Counted from the first letter of the stretch, positions 28,445-39,851 are shown. The stretch: DNA of 64,000 nucleotides from Vibrio artabrorum (GCF_024347295.1 NZ_AP025458.1:2542001-2606000), one strand, 5' to 3'. The notes: a model not told the origin generated them from the letters alone. A program made the numbers and translations.

Positions 28445-30667
28445 TTAGCCGAGGCGTTTGACGCTCATTACATCTTTGATCTGCTCGACTCGGCTGGTCA
28501 CACGACTTAAAACCTCAATATTGGTCAACTCCAAGTCAAAATCCATGACCGACAGTTGACGTTTATAGTCAGTACGGCTCTTCATTGTCGTCACGCTGAT
28601 CTTTTCATTCGAGAACAGTGCGGTGATATCTTTCAACAAGCCATTACGCTCTAAGGCTTCAACACGTAACGTTAGAATGTAAGAACCGACAAAACCATTG
28701 CCCCAAACTGTATCAATAATACGCTCTGGCGCGTGCAAATTAAGCTCACCCAATTGCTCACAATCAGCACGATGCACGGAGATGCCTCGACCTTGAGTGA
28801 TGTAACCTTTGATTACATCTCCCGGGATAGGTTGACAGCAACGAGCCAAGTGGGTCATTAGATTATCAACCCCTTCCACTACAACTGCATCTTTCTTAGG
28901 ACGACTTTGCTGTGCTGGCTTATTTTCCGACTCAAGCAATTTCTCTAGCGCTTTCTTGTCTTCTTCTTCCGCTGTGGGTTTATTAACCAAAGCATTGATG
29001 TGATTAACCACTTGGTTAATGCGCAAGTCGCCACTGCCGATACCGGCATAGAGCTCGTCAGGCGTGTTGACGTTAAAGCGTCTCAGTGCGTATTGATCTG
29101 CATCTTTTAACGTTGCACCGATTTTCGCGAGTTCCACTTCAAGGATATCTCGGCCAGCTTCTAGGTTCTTCTCGCGGCTTTGAGCACGGAACCATGCGTT
29201 AATTTTGGCACGAGCCCGACTCGAATGAACAAAACCTGTGGTTGGATTTAACCAGTCACGTGATGGGTTCGGTTCTTTCTGGGTAATAATTTCAACCTGA
29301 TCGCCCATCGATAATTTATGAGTAAACGGTACGATACGTCCCGCGACTTTAGCACCAATACAGCGGTGTCCAACCATGGAGTGAATATGGTAAGCAAAAT
29401 CCAATGGGGTTGCACCCATCGGCAGATCGACCACATCACCGCGTGGTGTAAAGGCATAAACACGGTCATCAAACACTTGACTGCGAACTTCATCCAGCAT
29501 CTCGCCAGAATCCGACATCTCTTCTTGCCAATCAATAAGTTTACGCAACCAAGTGATTTTCTCGTCGTAACCACTGCGTCCGCTTGAAGCGCCCTCTTTG
29601 TACTTCCAGTGCGCAGCCACGCCCAGCTCCGAGTCTTCATGCATTTGCTTGGTACGGATCTGAATTTCAATGGTCTTGCCTTCTGGACCCAAAACCACAG
29701 TATGAATCGATTGGTAACCGTTTGGCTTAGGGTTCGCCACGTAATCATCAAATTCACTGGGTAGGTGTTTATATTTGGTGTGTACGATACCGAGGGCTGC
29801 ATAACAATCTTGAAGCTGATCAGCGATGATACGTACCGCCCGTACGTCAAAAAGCTCATCAAAGGCCAAGCCTTTTTTCTGCATTTTGCGCCAGATACTG
29901 TAGATGTGTTTTGGTCGTCCGCTGACTTCTGCATTGATGTTTGAACGCAGCATCTCTTCCGTTAAATCATCAACGAAGTCTGTGATGTATTGCTCGCGGA
30001 CGATACGACGCTCAGACAGTTGTTTAGCAATCTGCTTGTAGGTGTCTGGCTGTTGATAGCGAAATGCGTAATCTTCGATTTCCCACTTAAGCTGGCCAAT
30101 GCCTAAACGGTTTGCAAGAGGCGCATAGATGTTAGAGCACTCTTTAGCGGCTGCGCGGCGCACAGCATCAGGGGCCTTTTTTACCTCAATGAGGTTACAG
30201 ATTCGCTCCGCAAGTTTGATGACCACGCAGCGAAAATCATCCACCATTGCCAACAACATGCGTCGAACGTTGTCAACTTGTCCCGAGGCTGCACTGCCTT
30301 CAATGGTCACGTTGAGCTGCCCTAAGGCCGCCATTTCTTCAACACCATCAATCAATTTTACGGTTTCTTTACCGTAGCTTTCCTCGAATACTTCGCGTTC
30401 AAAAACGCCACTTGATACCACGGGGAAGAGTTGCGCGGCGACTAATGTTGCACGGTCCATGGACAAGGTGACCAAAATTTCGATCATCTCTCGACCACGC
30501 CAAAGCAAGAGCGACGCTTGCTCATGATCTTTTAATAGCTCTTCACAGTGACGATAAACTTTATTCAGTTTATTTGAGGTTTTTGCATCTTGATTCAGTG
30601 ACGCAATCCAACTGTCTAGCTCAAACTGTTCGCTTGGGTTTAAATGTGCGCTTCGTACCGCAACCAT
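28445..30667 (-). CDS. relA: GTP pyrophosphokinase RelA
   Basis: 740 residues from the second of two adjacent ATGs, which has the better AGGAAG spacing. The N-terminal hydrolase-like domain lacks the His-Asp pair of SpoT, as in RelA. The synthetase domain (GRPKHIYSIWRKM, LFDVRAVRII), TGS domain (about 405-465, PLDFAYHIHSMVGHRC), zinc-finger region (LARCCQPIPGD) and C-terminal ACT domain follow. It makes (p)ppGpp on stalled ribosomes during amino-acid starvation. Confidence 0.97.
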   Translation of the reverse strand: MVAVRSAHLNPSEQFELDSWIASLNQDAKTSNKLNKVYRHCEELLKDHEQASLLLWRGREMIEILVTLSMDRATLVAAQLFPVVSSGVFEREVFEESYGKETVKLIDGVEEMAALGQLNVTIEGSAASGQVDNVRRMLLAMVDDFRCVVIKLAERICNLIEVKKAPDAVRRAAAKECSNIYAPLANRLGIGQLKWEIEDYAFRYQQPDTYKQIAKQLSERRIVREQYITDFVDDLTEEMLRSNINAEVSGRPKHIYSIWRKMQKKGLAFDELFDVRAVRIIADQLQDCYAALGIVHTKYKHLPSEFDDYVANPKPNGYQSIHTVVLGPEGKTIEIQIRTKQMHEDSELGVAAHWKYKEGASSGRSGYDEKITWLRKLIDWQEEMSDSGEMLDEVRSQVFDDRVYAFTPRGDVVDLPMGATPLDFAYHIHSMVGHRCIGAKVAGRIVPFTHKLSMGDQVEIITQKEPNPSRDWLNPTTGFVHSSRARAKINAWFRAQSREKNLEAGRDILEVELAKIGATLKDADQYALRRFNVNTPDELYAGIGSGDLRINQVVNHINALVNKPTAEEEDKKALEKLLESENKPAQQSRPKKDAVVVEGVDNLMTHLARCCQPIPGDVIKGYITQGRGISVHRADCEQLGELNLHAPERIIDTVWGNGFVGSYILTLRVEALERNGLLKDITALFSNEKISVTTMKSRTDYKRQLSVMDFDLELTNIEVLSRVTSRVEQIKDVMSVKRLG

Positions 30668-30700
30668 CATGTCTTCCTAGTTATTATGTTTATACCCAAC

Positions 30701-30743
30701 TCAATATGACTAACTGATTCCAAGTTAGTTCGACTCATATTGA
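30701..30743. repeat. two-tier hairpin between rlmD and relA
   Basis: The outer stem TCAATATGA / TCATATTGA encloses an inner stem CTAACT / AGTTAG with a 7-base loop and a 6-base bulge. It is a structured intercistronic element and possibly a dispersed repeat. Confidence 0.55.
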
Positions 30744-30803
30744 TATCAGCACAGGCGGCTACCCTGTACCTTTACATGTCACTCAAACCTTGTTGAAGGG
30801 CTT

Positions 30804-32123
30804 CTAAGCCTTAATAAAGAGTGCCATCGACTCGAGATGACTAGTATAAGGGAACATGTCCAACATACCCAACTTAGCTAACCGATAGCCTTGCTTTTCT
30901 AAGCTCTCGGAGTCTCTCGCTAGAGTAGCAGGATTACAGGAAACATAAACCACGCGCTTCGCTCCTAACGTCGAAACTTGATCCACGATCCCACTCGCTC
31001 CAGCTCGTGCTGGGTCAAGTAGAATTTTATCGAATTTCTCTTTTGCCCAAGCTTGCAAAGATAAGTCTTCTTCCAGGTTCGCTTGATAAAAAGCTACATT
31101 GCTTAACTGATTTAACGCTGCATTAGATGTGGCTTGCTGAACCATTTCATCCACCCCTTCCACACCAACCACAAACGCCGATTGTTGTGCGATAGGTAAA
31201 CTGAAGTTACCTAGACCACAAAACAGGTCTAGCACTCGCTCATCAGCTTGAGGCTCTAGCCACTCAATCGCTTGAGCCACCATCTGCTGGTTCACTTTCT
31301 GATTCACTTGGATAAAGTGGTTTGGCTCAAACGGTAACGTCACGCCAGTTTCGCTATAAGAAGGTGCATCACCCACCCAACGAACCAACTTATCGGTTTC
31401 AGGCATCGAGTACAGCGTAGCGCCTTCTTCGTTAGCTAACGCAATCAACGCTTGCTTATCTTTTTCAAGCAAAGGCTTAAGGTGACGTAGCACCATAACC
31501 GGACCAGTATCGCCCAACACCAATTCAACGTGTCCTAAAGACGTAAGGTTGTTGAAAGTGTTGAGTAAATTTTTCAGTTTTGGCAGTAATACATTAAGGC
31601 GAGGATCCAGCACGGCACAGTCAGTGATGTTTTCAATCATCTTACTCTGTTTCTTACGGAAACCGAATTGAAGCTGCTGTGTCTTCTTATCAACAAATAG
31701 GCTGATACGAGCGCGGCGTCGATAACCGGTTTCATCACCAAGAATAGGTTGGGCTAGCTGAGTATCAATCGTTTGATACTGGCTCATCAGGTGTGTCAAA
31801 GACTGCAATTTATGCTCCACCTGAGAAGCGTAACTCAGGTGTTGAAGATGGCAACCACCACACTGATTAAAGTGCTTACAAAATGGCGTTAAACGCTGCT
31901 CGCTCGGCTTCAGTAATTTGATGAGTTTTGCTCGCGCAAATTTACTCTTGCTTTCAGTCAACTGAATGACCACTTGCTCACCAGGCAATGCACCGTCAAT
32001 GAAAACCGGCTTATTCTTCTGATAAGCGATGCCCGCGCCATTGTGATCCATTCGCTCAACCAAAACCGATTGATGCTTTGTCTCGAATTGAGTTTTCTTT
32101 TTTGGTTGGAAAAAACGTGCCAT
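30804..32123 (-). CDS. rlmD: 23S rRNA (uracil-1939 C5)-methyltransferase RlmD
   Basis: 439 residues. An N-terminal TRAM domain (about 15-75) is followed by the Fe-S cysteines ([15 protein letters not shown] and later DCAVLD), the SAM motif [13 protein letters not shown] and the catalytic Cys in [11 protein letters not shown]. It methylates U1939 of 23S rRNA. It lies upstream of relA in the same direction and divergent from barA, as in E. coli. Confidence 0.97.
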   Translation of the reverse strand: MARFFQPKKKTQFETKHQSVLVERMDHNGAGIAYQKNKPVFIDGALPGEQVVIQLTESKSKFARAKLIKLLKPSEQRLTPFCKHFNQCGGCHLQHLSYASQVEHKLQSLTHLMSQYQTIDTQLAQPILGDETGYRRRARISLFVDKKTQQLQFGFRKKQSKMIENITDCAVLDPRLNVLLPKLKNLLNTFNNLTSLGHVELVLGDTGPVMVLRHLKPLLEKDKQALIALANEEGATLYSMPETDKLVRWVGDAPSYSETGVTLPFEPNHFIQVNQKVNQQMVAQAIEWLEPQADERVLDLFCGLGNFSLPIAQQSAFVVGVEGVDEMVQQATSNAALNQLSNVAFYQANLEEDLSLQAWAKEKFDKILLDPARAGASGIVDQVSTLGAKRVVYVSCNPATLARDSESLEKQGYRLAKLGMLDMFPYTSHLESMALFIKA

Positions 32124-32288
32124 TACTTGTGCCTAATGTCTCTTTTAATGAGTAATTGGTATCCAGGACTCACTATTATGCCTTGGAATCATTGTCGAAC
32201 GTCACGGCTTTGATTAAGCTTACCGTTCACTTAACCGCCCTTGTGTGCGTTATTTTCCCATATCCAGACCTCGATGTAATTAAAGAAC

Positions 32289-35102
32289 ATGAACAGATAT
32301 GGCTTAAGAGCCCGTGTAATCACCTTAACTCTAGCTCCTACCCTGATTATTGGGTTGCTATTGAGTGCATTTTTCTCATTTAACCGCTATCAAGACCTTG
32401 AAGGGCTGGTGGTTAACACAGGGACGAGTATCATTGAACCACTGGCGATTGCGAGTGAATCAGGGATGAAGCTCGGAAGTCGAGAGTCTGTTCGTCAGCT
32501 GATTAGCTATGCACACCGAAAGAATTCCAAACTGGTGCGCAGTATCGCGGTATTTGATAAGCATCATGAGCTGTTTGTGACCTCAAACTTCCACCCTAAT
32601 TTTGAAAGCCTGACCTACCCGAAAGATAAGCCAATACCGCACTTGAGCTCATCAAGTCTCATCGATAATACACTGATTCTTCGGACGCCTATCATTTCAG
32701 AAGGGCAGTACATCAACTCAGCCAATGGTCAATCTGAAGCTAACCAGGCGATCGGTTATATCGCGATTGAGCTCGACCTGTCTTCATTACGGTTACAACA
32801 GTATCAAGAAGTGTTTTCTGCTTTCTTGGTTCTTATTCTCGGACTTGGCCTTTCGGCCGTCTTTGCCTTCCGTTTAATGCACGATGTCACTCAACCAATC
32901 ACACACATGAAAAACATGGTTGACCGCATCCGTCGAGGTCATTTAGATGTGCGTATCGAAGGTAAAATGCATGGTGAGCTCGACTCACTCAAAAACGGGA
33001 TCAACGCGATGGCAGTATCGTTATCTGAATATCACGTTGAGATGCAACACAGTATCGACCAAGCGACATCGGATCTGCGCGAAACACTTGAACAACTAGA
33101 AATTCAAAACGTCGAATTAGACATAGCAAAAAAACGAGCACAAGAAGCAGCACGTGTTAAGTCTGAATTCTTAGCAAACATGTCTCACGAACTGAGAACG
33201 CCACTCAACGGAGTGATTGGCTTTACTCGTCAAATGCTTAAGACTCACCTATCGAACAGCCAAACCGATTACCTGCTAACCATCGAACGCTCGGCGAACA
33301 ATCTGCTGAGCATCATTAACGATATCTTGGACTTCTCGAAACTGGAAGCCGGCAAGCTTGCCCTAGAAAACATTCCTTTTGAGTTACAAGCGAGTCTTGA
33401 GGAAGTCGTGAATCTTCAAGCAACGAATGCTCATGAGAAAGGCCTAGAACTGACCCTTAAGATCGATCCGAAAGTGCCACCTGGTGTTGTTGGCGATCCA
33501 TTGCGTATTCAACAAATCCTAACCAACCTCGTTGGCAATTCAATCAAGTTTACAGAGCGAGGCAACATTGATATCAGCGTTGAGCTTCGCTCACAAAGTG
33601 AAGACAACATCGAACTACAATTCATGGTTCGAGATACCGGTATAGGTATCTCTGAGCGTCAACAAGCCCAACTATTCCAAGCCTTCAGCCAAGCCGATGC
33701 TAGTATCTCTCGTCGCTATGGCGGTACAGGCTTAGGTCTGGTTATCACTCAGAAGCTTGTTAGCCAAATGGGGGGAGAGATCAGCCTCACTAGTCGCCTA
33801 CACCAAGGTTCAACGTTCTGGTTTACATTAAGACTTTCGACCACCGATATGCCGATGACAGAACTGATTGATACTCAGTGTCTCCAAGATAAACAGTTAC
33901 TGTTGATCGAACCCAACATGCAAGCGGCTTCAATTACTCAGCAAACCTTGACTCAAGAAGGCTTGATCGTCACTTATCGTTCGGTGATGCCGGATGAGTC
34001 AATCTCGTATGACTACGTCCTGCTTAACCTTGCGGCAAACCAAGACTACCAATTCGATACCGTAAGTGGTTGGGCGATTGGGGCTAAAAAAATTGCTCAG
34101 AACGTAATTATTGGCACGCCAAGTACTGAGCTGGCACTCGGTGAACAACTGATGAAAGAGGTGGATGTGCAATGCATTACCAAGCCTCTATCTCGTAAGA
34201 AACTACTGCAAACGTTGGTGTCTAACCAAGCACCAACCTTAATTGCACCTGCGATTGAAACACATTCCGAAGAGAAACTTCCGCTTACGGTATTGGCGGT
34301 CGATGATAACCCAGCCAACCTTAAGCTGATCACCGCACTACTCAAAGAGCGTGTCGAAACTGTCATCAGCTGTACCAGTGGTCAGCAGGCAATAGACAAA
34401 GCGACCGAAATACCATTTGATATCATTTTTATGGACATTCAAATGCCACAAATGGATGGGGTGACGGCTTGTCAGAACATTAAGAAACTGCCGAACCATG
34501 CGAATACACCTGTAATCGCCGTTACCGCCCATGCGATGATTGGTGAACGTGACCGACTGCTTGACGCGGGCATGGATGACTACTTAACCAAGCCAATCGA
34601 AGAGCATGTCTTGCAGCAAGTATTGATTCACTGGAGCCCACTCTCTAAAGTTGAACACATCGAAAAGATAGACCCAGATCATCCTGCCGTTTCCACTGAA
34701 ATCCATAATAGTCAGGTTTCAGAAACGGAAACCAGCGTGCATAAAGACATCATCATTGATTGGCAAGCCGCATTGAAGCAAGCCGCCAATAAAGAAGACC
34801 TTGCCCGAGACATGTTGCAGATGCTCGTAGATTTCATCCCTGAGGTTTATGAGGCCGCAGACAAAGCAATAGAAGACAGTGATTACCCCGTTGAGCAACT
34901 GATACACATCATCCACAAGATGCATGGCAGCAGCTCATACAGTGGTGTGCCAAGGCTAAAATCGGTATGTGCAACGATAGAACGCGAGTTGCGTTCTGGT
35001 ACTTCTGTTGAAGACATCGAACCGGAGCTTTTCGAACTTCAGGATGAATTAGATAAGGTTCAAGCAACCGCGATTCATTACTTGAAATCCGCCAAGACCT
35101 AG
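32289..35102 (+). CDS. barA: hybrid sensor histidine kinase BarA (VarS)
   Basis: 937 residues. Two membrane helices (about 10-30 and 175-195) enclose a periplasmic sensor of about 145 residues. They are followed by HAMP, a dimerisation/phosphoacceptor domain with His300 in SHELRTPLNG, an ATPase domain with DTGIGISERQ and GGTGLGL, a receiver with Asp716 in FMDIQMPQMDG, and a C-terminal HPt domain with His879 in HKMHGSS. A region at about 535-650 looks like a second, degenerate receiver. It phosphorylates UvrY/VarA, which drives the Csr small RNAs; that partner is not in this window. In Vibrio the gene is called varS. Confidence 0.95.
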   Translation: MNRYGLRARVITLTLAPTLIIGLLLSAFFSFNRYQDLEGLVVNTGTSIIEPLAIASESGMKLGSRESVRQLISYAHRKNSKLVRSIAVFDKHHELFVTSNFHPNFESLTYPKDKPIPHLSSSSLIDNTLILRTPIISEGQYINSANGQSEANQAIGYIAIELDLSSLRLQQYQEVFSAFLVLILGLGLSAVFAFRLMHDVTQPITHMKNMVDRIRRGHLDVRIEGKMHGELDSLKNGINAMAVSLSEYHVEMQHSIDQATSDLRETLEQLEIQNVELDIAKKRAQEAARVKSEFLANMSHELRTPLNGVIGFTRQMLKTHLSNSQTDYLLTIERSANNLLSIINDILDFSKLEAGKLALENIPFELQASLEEVVNLQATNAHEKGLELTLKIDPKVPPGVVGDPLRIQQILTNLVGNSIKFTERGNIDISVELRSQSEDNIELQFMVRDTGIGISERQQAQLFQAFSQADASISRRYGGTGLGLVITQKLVSQMGGEISLTSRLHQGSTFWFTLRLSTTDMPMTELIDTQCLQDKQLLLIEPNMQAASITQQTLTQEGLIVTYRSVMPDESISYDYVLLNLAANQDYQFDTVSGWAIGAKKIAQNVIIGTPSTELALGEQLMKEVDVQCITKPLSRKKLLQTLVSNQAPTLIAPAIETHSEEKLPLTVLAVDDNPANLKLITALLKERVETVISCTSGQQAIDKATEIPFDIIFMDIQMPQMDGVTACQNIKKLPNHANTPVIAVTAHAMIGERDRLLDAGMDDYLTKPIEEHVLQQVLIHWSPLSKVEHIEKIDPDHPAVSTEIHNSQVSETETSVHKDIIIDWQAALKQAANKEDLARDMLQMLVDFIPEVYEAADKAIEDSDYPVEQLIHIIHKMHGSSSYSGVPRLKSVCATIERELRSGTSVEDIEPELFELQDELDKVQATAIHYLKSAKT

Positions 35103-35150
35103 CGAGTACTTGTTACTCTCATCTATTCGTTCGACGGTTTCCCACCAATA

Positions 35151-35181
35151 AAAAAGCAGAGCTCATAAGCTCTGCTTTTTT
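35151..35181. terminator. bidirectional terminator between barA and acpS
   Basis: AAAAAGCAGAGCT and AGCTCTGCTTTTTT pair around CATA; A and T runs serve both strands. Confidence 0.92.
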
Positions 35182-35227
35182 CTGTCTAGAACCTAGAGCA
35201 CTAGATTATAGAGTAACGGTAATCTAT

Positions 35228-35608
35228 TTATGACTCGAGTAGTACCGTCGCCACCGCATAATGGCGCTCATCGGAAATAGTCAGATGAATCGACTTTGTA
35301 CCACTCGCTTCTGCGATTTCACGCGCCTTTTTATGTAGGCTTAGAACGGGCTTGCCATGCTCATCGTTTGAAATCTCGAAATCGTGAAAGGTCACACCCA
35401 GCGCGATACCCGTGCCCAACGCCTTAGAGGCCGCTTCTTTGGCAGCAAAGCGTTTTGCAAGGTAACGTCCTTTTTGCTTCAGTTGCTGAAATACTTCAAA
35501 CTCAGAGTCGGTCAAAATACGCTGAGCAAAAGCGTCGCCACTTCGTGACAGCGCCTTTTCAACACGTTCGATTTCTGCGATATCTGTACCTAATCCAACA
35601 ACAGCCAT
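35228..35608 (-). CDS. acpS: holo-[acyl-carrier-protein] synthase
   Basis: 126 residues. Family residues Asp9 ([12 protein letters not shown]) and Glu58 ([16 protein letters not shown]), which bind magnesium and CoA, are present. It transfers phosphopantetheine from CoA to acyl carrier protein. It is the last gene of the lepA-to-acpS run. Confidence 0.97.
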   Translation of the reverse strand: MAVVGLGTDIAEIERVEKALSRSGDAFAQRILTDSEFEVFQQLKQKGRYLAKRFAAKEAASKALGTGIALGVTFHDFEISNDEHGKPVLSLHKKAREIAEASGTKSIHLTISDERHYAVATVLLES

Positions 35609-35686
35609 GTTTACCCTACTACCAAGCTTCTATCTATTAACTCTACTAATTAGTCGCTTACGACTTAACGCTTACTGTCTAGAAAA

Positions 35687-36424
35687 TTAAGCGTTGTTGC
35701 GTGCTGTTTCCATCACGGCTTTCATGTCTGCAACGGCTTTATTCAAACCATCAAAGACTGCGCGTCCCATGATCGAGTGACCGATGTTCAACTCGTAAAT
35801 CTCAGGAAGTGCCGCAATCGGCGCTACGTTATGATAAGTCAGACCATGACCCGCATTCACTGTGATACCAAGATCGTCCGCGTAGCTTGCGCCTGCAGCA
35901 ATCTTTTTAAGCTCATCTTGCTGATCTTCTTCTGTTTTCGCATCAGCGTAATGACCAGTATGCAGTTCAATGAACGGTGCGCCACACGCTTTTGCTGCGT
36001 CGATTTGCTCACGATCTGCATCGATAAACAGAGATACTTTGATACCTGCAGCCGACAGTTTTTCCGTCGCTGCTTTGATCTTTTCAAGTTGACCAACCAC
36101 GTCCAAGCCGCCTTCTGTGGTCAGCTCTTCGCGCTTTTCTGGAACTAGACAAACGAACTCAGGATTAGTATCGAGTGCAATTTGCACCATCTCGTCGGTC
36201 ACTGCCATCTCTAAGTTCATGCGAGTCTGGATTGTCTCAGCAAGAATACGTACATCGCGATCAACTATATGACGGCGATCTTCGCGCAGGTGAATGGTAA
36301 TGCCATCAGCACCCGCACGTTCAGCAATTTCAGCTGCGTGTACTGGATCTGGGTATTTAGTACCACGTGCATTACGTAGTGTAGCAATATGGTCGATATT
36401 AACGCCTAAAAGGATTGAGCTCAT
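35687..36424 (-). CDS. pdxJ: pyridoxine 5'-phosphate synthase
   Basis: 245 residues: a TIM barrel with the N-terminal [15 protein letters not shown] and [12 protein letters not shown] segments of the family and the phosphate-binding GHGLTYHN and IGHSIMGRA loops near the C-terminus. It condenses 1-deoxyxylulose 5-phosphate with aminoacetone phosphate to form vitamin B6. The ATG overlaps the recO stop by four bases. Confidence 0.97.
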   Translation of the reverse strand: MSSILLGVNIDHIATLRNARGTKYPDPVHAAEIAERAGADGITIHLREDRRHIVDRDVRILAETIQTRMNLEMAVTDEMVQIALDTNPEFVCLVPEKREELTTEGGLDVVGQLEKIKAATEKLSAAGIKVSLFIDADREQIDAAKACGAPFIELHTGHYADAKTEEDQQDELKKIAAGASYADDLGITVNAGHGLTYHNVAPIAALPEIYELNIGHSIMGRAVFDGLNKAVADMKAVMETARNNA

Positions 36425-37149
36425 TTTCCAATACTCCGTGCTCTAGAGAGGGCTATTGTTGGCATAAATAGCTCTCTACTTTTTAATGGTTTGCCGCCAA
36501 GATACGGCTTTAAGGCTATGCGTGTAAAGCGTTTTGCTGCTTTTAACTGCTCTTTAGTGATAAACCTACGTTCACTAATTGCGATAAGTTCATCGCCCAT
36601 AAATGTCAGGTTATCTCGACGTACAGAAGCGATGAAACCTTTCTGCTCTCGATAGCGATAAGTCATACTTGGATCGATCGCTTCACCGGTACCAGCACAA
36701 TGCAAAAAGTCGACGCCATACCCCATAGCGGAAAGTAGAGCCAATTCAAAACGACGTAGCGCTGGCTCAGGGTTCTCATTATGAGCGAGTTCGGTTAAAG
36801 CATGAAGATAGTCGTGAAAAAATGCGGGCATGGCCACTTCAGCCATCAACACACGGCCAACTAGCTCATTGACATACATAGCGGAATACAGATTAATACC
36901 GGCAAGAGGAAGCCCCAAGCTGATGGGTTCGGCTTGGCGTAACGTTTTCATTGAACCATTGCCAGACCACTTAAGCAGTAGCGGCGTAAAAGGTTGCAAT
37001 GCCCCTTTCAAATTAGAACGCTTACTCCTTGCACCTTTAGACATCAACGTCACCCTTCCATACTCTTCACTGAAGACGTCCAGAATTAGGCTCGACTCAC
37101 TGTATGGTCGACGGTGCAACACAAAGCATCGCTGTAACCCTTCGCTCAA
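36421..37149 (-). CDS. recO: DNA repair protein RecO (TTG start)
   Basis: 242 residues: an N-terminal OB fold ([20 protein letters not shown]) and a helical C-terminal domain. It loads RecA at gaps together with RecR. The only start compatible with the conserved N-terminus is a TTG at 37149 with AAGGG upstream; an in-frame stop precedes it directly. A terminator-like hairpin separates it from era. Both features suggest low expression. Confidence 0.93.
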   Translation of the reverse strand: MSEGLQRCFVLHRRPYSESSLILDVFSEEYGRVTLMSKGARSKRSNLKGALQPFTPLLLKWSGNGSMKTLRQAEPISLGLPLAGINLYSAMYVNELVGRVLMAEVAMPAFFHDYLHALTELAHNENPEPALRRFELALLSAMGYGVDFLHCAGTGEAIDPSMTYRYREQKGFIASVRRDNLTFMGDELIAISERRFITKEQLKAAKRFTRIALKPYLGGKPLKSRELFMPTIALSRARSIGK

Positions 37150-37171
37150 TCACTTACCCTTCTTACCGATA

Positions 37172-37199
37172 CAAAAAGAGAGAGTTCGCACTCTCTCTT
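37172..37199 (-). terminator. terminator/attenuator between era and recO
   Basis: AGAGAGAGT / ACTCTCTCT with a 4-base loop and a T run on the minus strand, 52 bases past the era stop and 22 bases before the recO start. It would reduce transcription into recO-pdxJ-acpS. Confidence 0.8.
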
Positions 37200-37251
37200 G
37201 AAATTATATTCAGTTCAACTTTCTTAATCTCAGAAAGTGACGTTCAATATA

Positions 37252-38223
37252 TTATAGATCGTCGATGTAGCCTAACGAGCGAAGTGCACGCTCATCATCA
37301 GCCCAACCAGATTTAACTTTAACCCAAGTCTCTAGGTAAACCTTACGACCGAACAGTTCTTCCATGTCGATACGCGCTTCACGACCAATCGTTTTGATCT
37401 TCTCGCCCGCTTTACCAATCACCATCTTCTTCTGACCAGTACGTTCAACAAGAATCAAAGCATTGATGTGGAAGCCATCGTTATCAGGGTTGTAATCGAA
37501 ACGCTCGATCTCAACCGTTACTGAGTAAGGTAGCTCTTCGCCTGTGAATCGCATCAGTTTTTCACGGATGATTTCAGAGGCCATAAAGCGCTGTGAACGA
37601 TCCGTTACGTACTCTTCAGGGAAGTGATGCGTCGCTTTAGGTAAAGCGTTACGCACGTGCTTACGCAGTACATCGATATTCTTACCTTGCTTCGCCGAGA
37701 TTGGTACAACATCAAGGAAGTCCATCTTCTTAGACACTTCCATCATGTGCTGCATCACGTCAGTACGGTCTTGAACGTTGTCTACCTTGTTAATACAAAG
37801 GACCACTGGGAAATCTGTTTTTCTCAGCTTGTTCAGTACCATTTCATCGTCGTCAGTCCAGTGAGTACCGTCAACAAGGAAAAATACTAGGTTTACATCG
37901 CTCAGTGAGCTGTTCGCCGCACGGTTCATCAAACGGTTGATTGCACGCTTTTCTTCGATATGAAGTCCAGGAGTATCAACGTAGATCGCTTGGTAATCAC
38001 CTTCAGTTTCTACGCCCATAATACGGTGGCGTGTCGTCTGAGGTTTACGTGATGTGATCGAGATTTTCTGACCCAAAATATGGTTCAGAAGCGTCGATTT
38101 ACCAACGTTTGGTCGACCCACGATAGCGATAAAGCCACAGTGTTGGTTTTCCGGTAATACGGTTTTTTTGCTATCCGATGAAAAGAATGCATCGATATCG
38201 AAATCTTGATTGTTATCAGACAT
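37252..38223 (-). CDS. era: GTPase Era
   Basis: 323 residues. The G1 motif GRPNVGKST (36-44), DTPG, NKVD and the C-terminal KH RNA-binding domain ([21 protein letters not shown] region, about 230-300) are present. It assists maturation of 16S rRNA and the 30S subunit. An acidic N-terminal extension of about 25 residues goes beyond the E. coli protein. The start overlaps the rnc end by eight bases. Confidence 0.97.
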   Translation of the reverse strand: MSDNNQDFDIDAFFSSDSKKTVLPENQHCGFIAIVGRPNVGKSTLLNHILGQKISITSRKPQTTRHRIMGVETEGDYQAIYVDTPGLHIEEKRAINRLMNRAANSSLSDVNLVFFLVDGTHWTDDDEMVLNKLRKTDFPVVLCINKVDNVQDRTDVMQHMMEVSKKMDFLDVVPISAKQGKNIDVLRKHVRNALPKATHHFPEEYVTDRSQRFMASEIIREKLMRFTGEELPYSVTVEIERFDYNPDNDGFHINALILVERTGQKKMVIGKAGEKIKTIGREARIDMEELFGRKVYLETWVKVKSGWADDERALRSLGYIDDL

Positions 38224-38893
38224 TGCTTAGTTGCTCTAATGCTGTTTCAGCAGCCGCTTGTTCTGCCTTGCGGCGGCTAGTACCTTTACCGATAACAGGT
38301 TTATCCACACCTGCCACTTCACACTCAACCGTAAACTCTTGGTTATGTGCTTCACCTTTAATATTAGTCACTGTGTAGACAGGCAGAGGATTTCTTCGAC
38401 CTTGTAAAAACTCTTGTAAGCGAGTTTTTGGATCTTTTTGAGAGACACCAGGTTGAATCGCATCCAGGCGAGATTGGTACCAGCTTAAAATGATACTGCG
38501 CACCATCTCAGTATCACTATCTAAATAGATAGCCCCGATAATCGCTTCAACAGCATCCGCTAGAATAGAGTCACGGCGGAAACCGCCACTCTTCAACTCA
38601 CCTGGACCTAATTTTAAGTAATCTCCTAGCTCGAATTCACGACCTAGTTCTGCCAATGTATGACCACGCACTAAAGTTGCACGCATGCGGCTCATATCAC
38701 CTTCATTTACCTTAGGAAAACGGTGGTAAAGATCATCCGCGATAACAAAACTTAAAATTGAATCGCCCAGAAACTCAAGACGTTCGTTATGTTTACCCGC
38801 GGCGCTGCGATGAGTCAGCGCCAAATGGATAAGATCGGCATCATTAAACTGATAGCCAATCTTTCTCTCTAGTTTATCAATTGGAGAATTCAT
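38216..38893 (-). CDS. rnc: ribonuclease III
   Basis: 225 residues. The catalytic signature [11 protein letters not shown] (37-47), the second metal site ([13 protein letters not shown]) and the C-terminal double-stranded RNA-binding domain (about 155-223, ending [16 protein letters not shown]) are present. It cuts double-stranded RNA in rRNA precursors and many mRNAs. It overlaps era and lies 26 bases after lepB. Confidence 0.97.
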   Translation of the reverse strand: MNSPIDKLERKIGYQFNDADLIHLALTHRSAAGKHNERLEFLGDSILSFVIADDLYHRFPKVNEGDMSRMRATLVRGHTLAELGREFELGDYLKLGPGELKSGGFRRDSILADAVEAIIGAIYLDSDTEMVRSIILSWYQSRLDAIQPGVSQKDPKTRLQEFLQGRRNPLPVYTVTNIKGEAHNQEFTVECEVAGVDKPVIGKGTSRRKAEQAAAETALEQLSNV

Positions 38894-38919
38894 GCTCTCT
38901 CGATGTAGTATGTGATCGA

Positions 38920-39813
38920 TTAATGAATCCCACCGATGCGATTAAAACGCACACCAGTAGGAATCCATGCTGGAAGTATACTGTCAGTACCGCGTTCGAA
39001 TTCAAAACTGATCCAAATAGCAACGGCCTTACCAACAAGGTTTGCTTCAGGGACAAAGCCCCAGTAACGGCTGTCTGCACTGTTGTCACGGTTATCCCCC
39101 ATAACAAAGTACTCGCCTTCTGGAACGATCCACTCGTTGACACCATGACGAGGCTGATATGCTTGAACACGATCGCGACGCAATGGATTCACTAGAATCT
39201 GATGTTCCACGTCTCCAAGCTGCTCTTTCATCTGAATCAAAGGCACACCATCTTGGGTGAATGGACTCTCTTCAACATGATTGAGCTTCACGGTTTCACA
39301 GCGGCTTGTCCCTTTCGCTTGAATACAGATCTCTTTGTTACTGTAACGAATGGTATCACCAGGCATACCAACAACACGTTTAATGTAGTCGATACTCGGT
39401 TGAAGTGGGTACTTAAATACAATGGCATCGCCACGTTCTGGCTTGCCTATGTCTACCAATTGAGTGTGCCATACCGGATCTTTTAGACCGTACGCGTACT
39501 TCTCAACTAAGATAAAGTCACCCACTAACAGTGTTGGCATCATTGAGCCTGACGGAATCTGAAACGGTTCATAGATAAATGAGCGTAAAACCAAAACAAA
39601 GGCAATAACGGGGAAAATGGACACACTATTTTCAACCCACCAAGGCTGAGCTGTAACTTTGGCACTGGTTTCAGCGTCTAGACCATTTGATTGTGCTTCA
39701 ACGTCAGCAAGCTTTTGCTGGCGCTTCTTCGCCCACACCAACTTCTCCAACGTCCATACAATGCCGGTCACTAGAGTTACGATCACTAAGATAAGCGAAA
39801 ATGTATTAGCCAT
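38920..39813 (-). CDS. lepB: signal peptidase I
   Basis: 297 residues. Two N-terminal membrane helices (about 3-22 and 63-82) are followed by the catalytic Ser90 in [10 protein letters not shown] and Lys145 in [12 protein letters not shown], then [14 protein letters not shown]. It removes Sec and Tat signal peptides at the outer face of the inner membrane. It follows lepA. Confidence 0.98.
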   Translation of the reverse strand: MANTFSLILVIVTLVTGIVWTLEKLVWAKKRQQKLADVEAQSNGLDAETSAKVTAQPWWVENSVSIFPVIAFVLVLRSFIYEPFQIPSGSMMPTLLVGDFILVEKYAYGLKDPVWHTQLVDIGKPERGDAIVFKYPLQPSIDYIKRVVGMPGDTIRYSNKEICIQAKGTSRCETVKLNHVEESPFTQDGVPLIQMKEQLGDVEHQILVNPLRRDRVQAYQPRHGVNEWIVPEGEYFVMGDNRDNSADSRYWGFVPEANLVGKAVAIWISFEFERGTDSILPAWIPTGVRFNRIGGIH

Positions 39814-39851
39814 TGATATCCCTTAAATTTCATTTCTTTAAAAATAACGAA

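Noticed and set aside
29248..29934. 228-codon alternative frame inside relA
   Set aside because: RelA is intact in its own frame and this frame has no recognisable domain.
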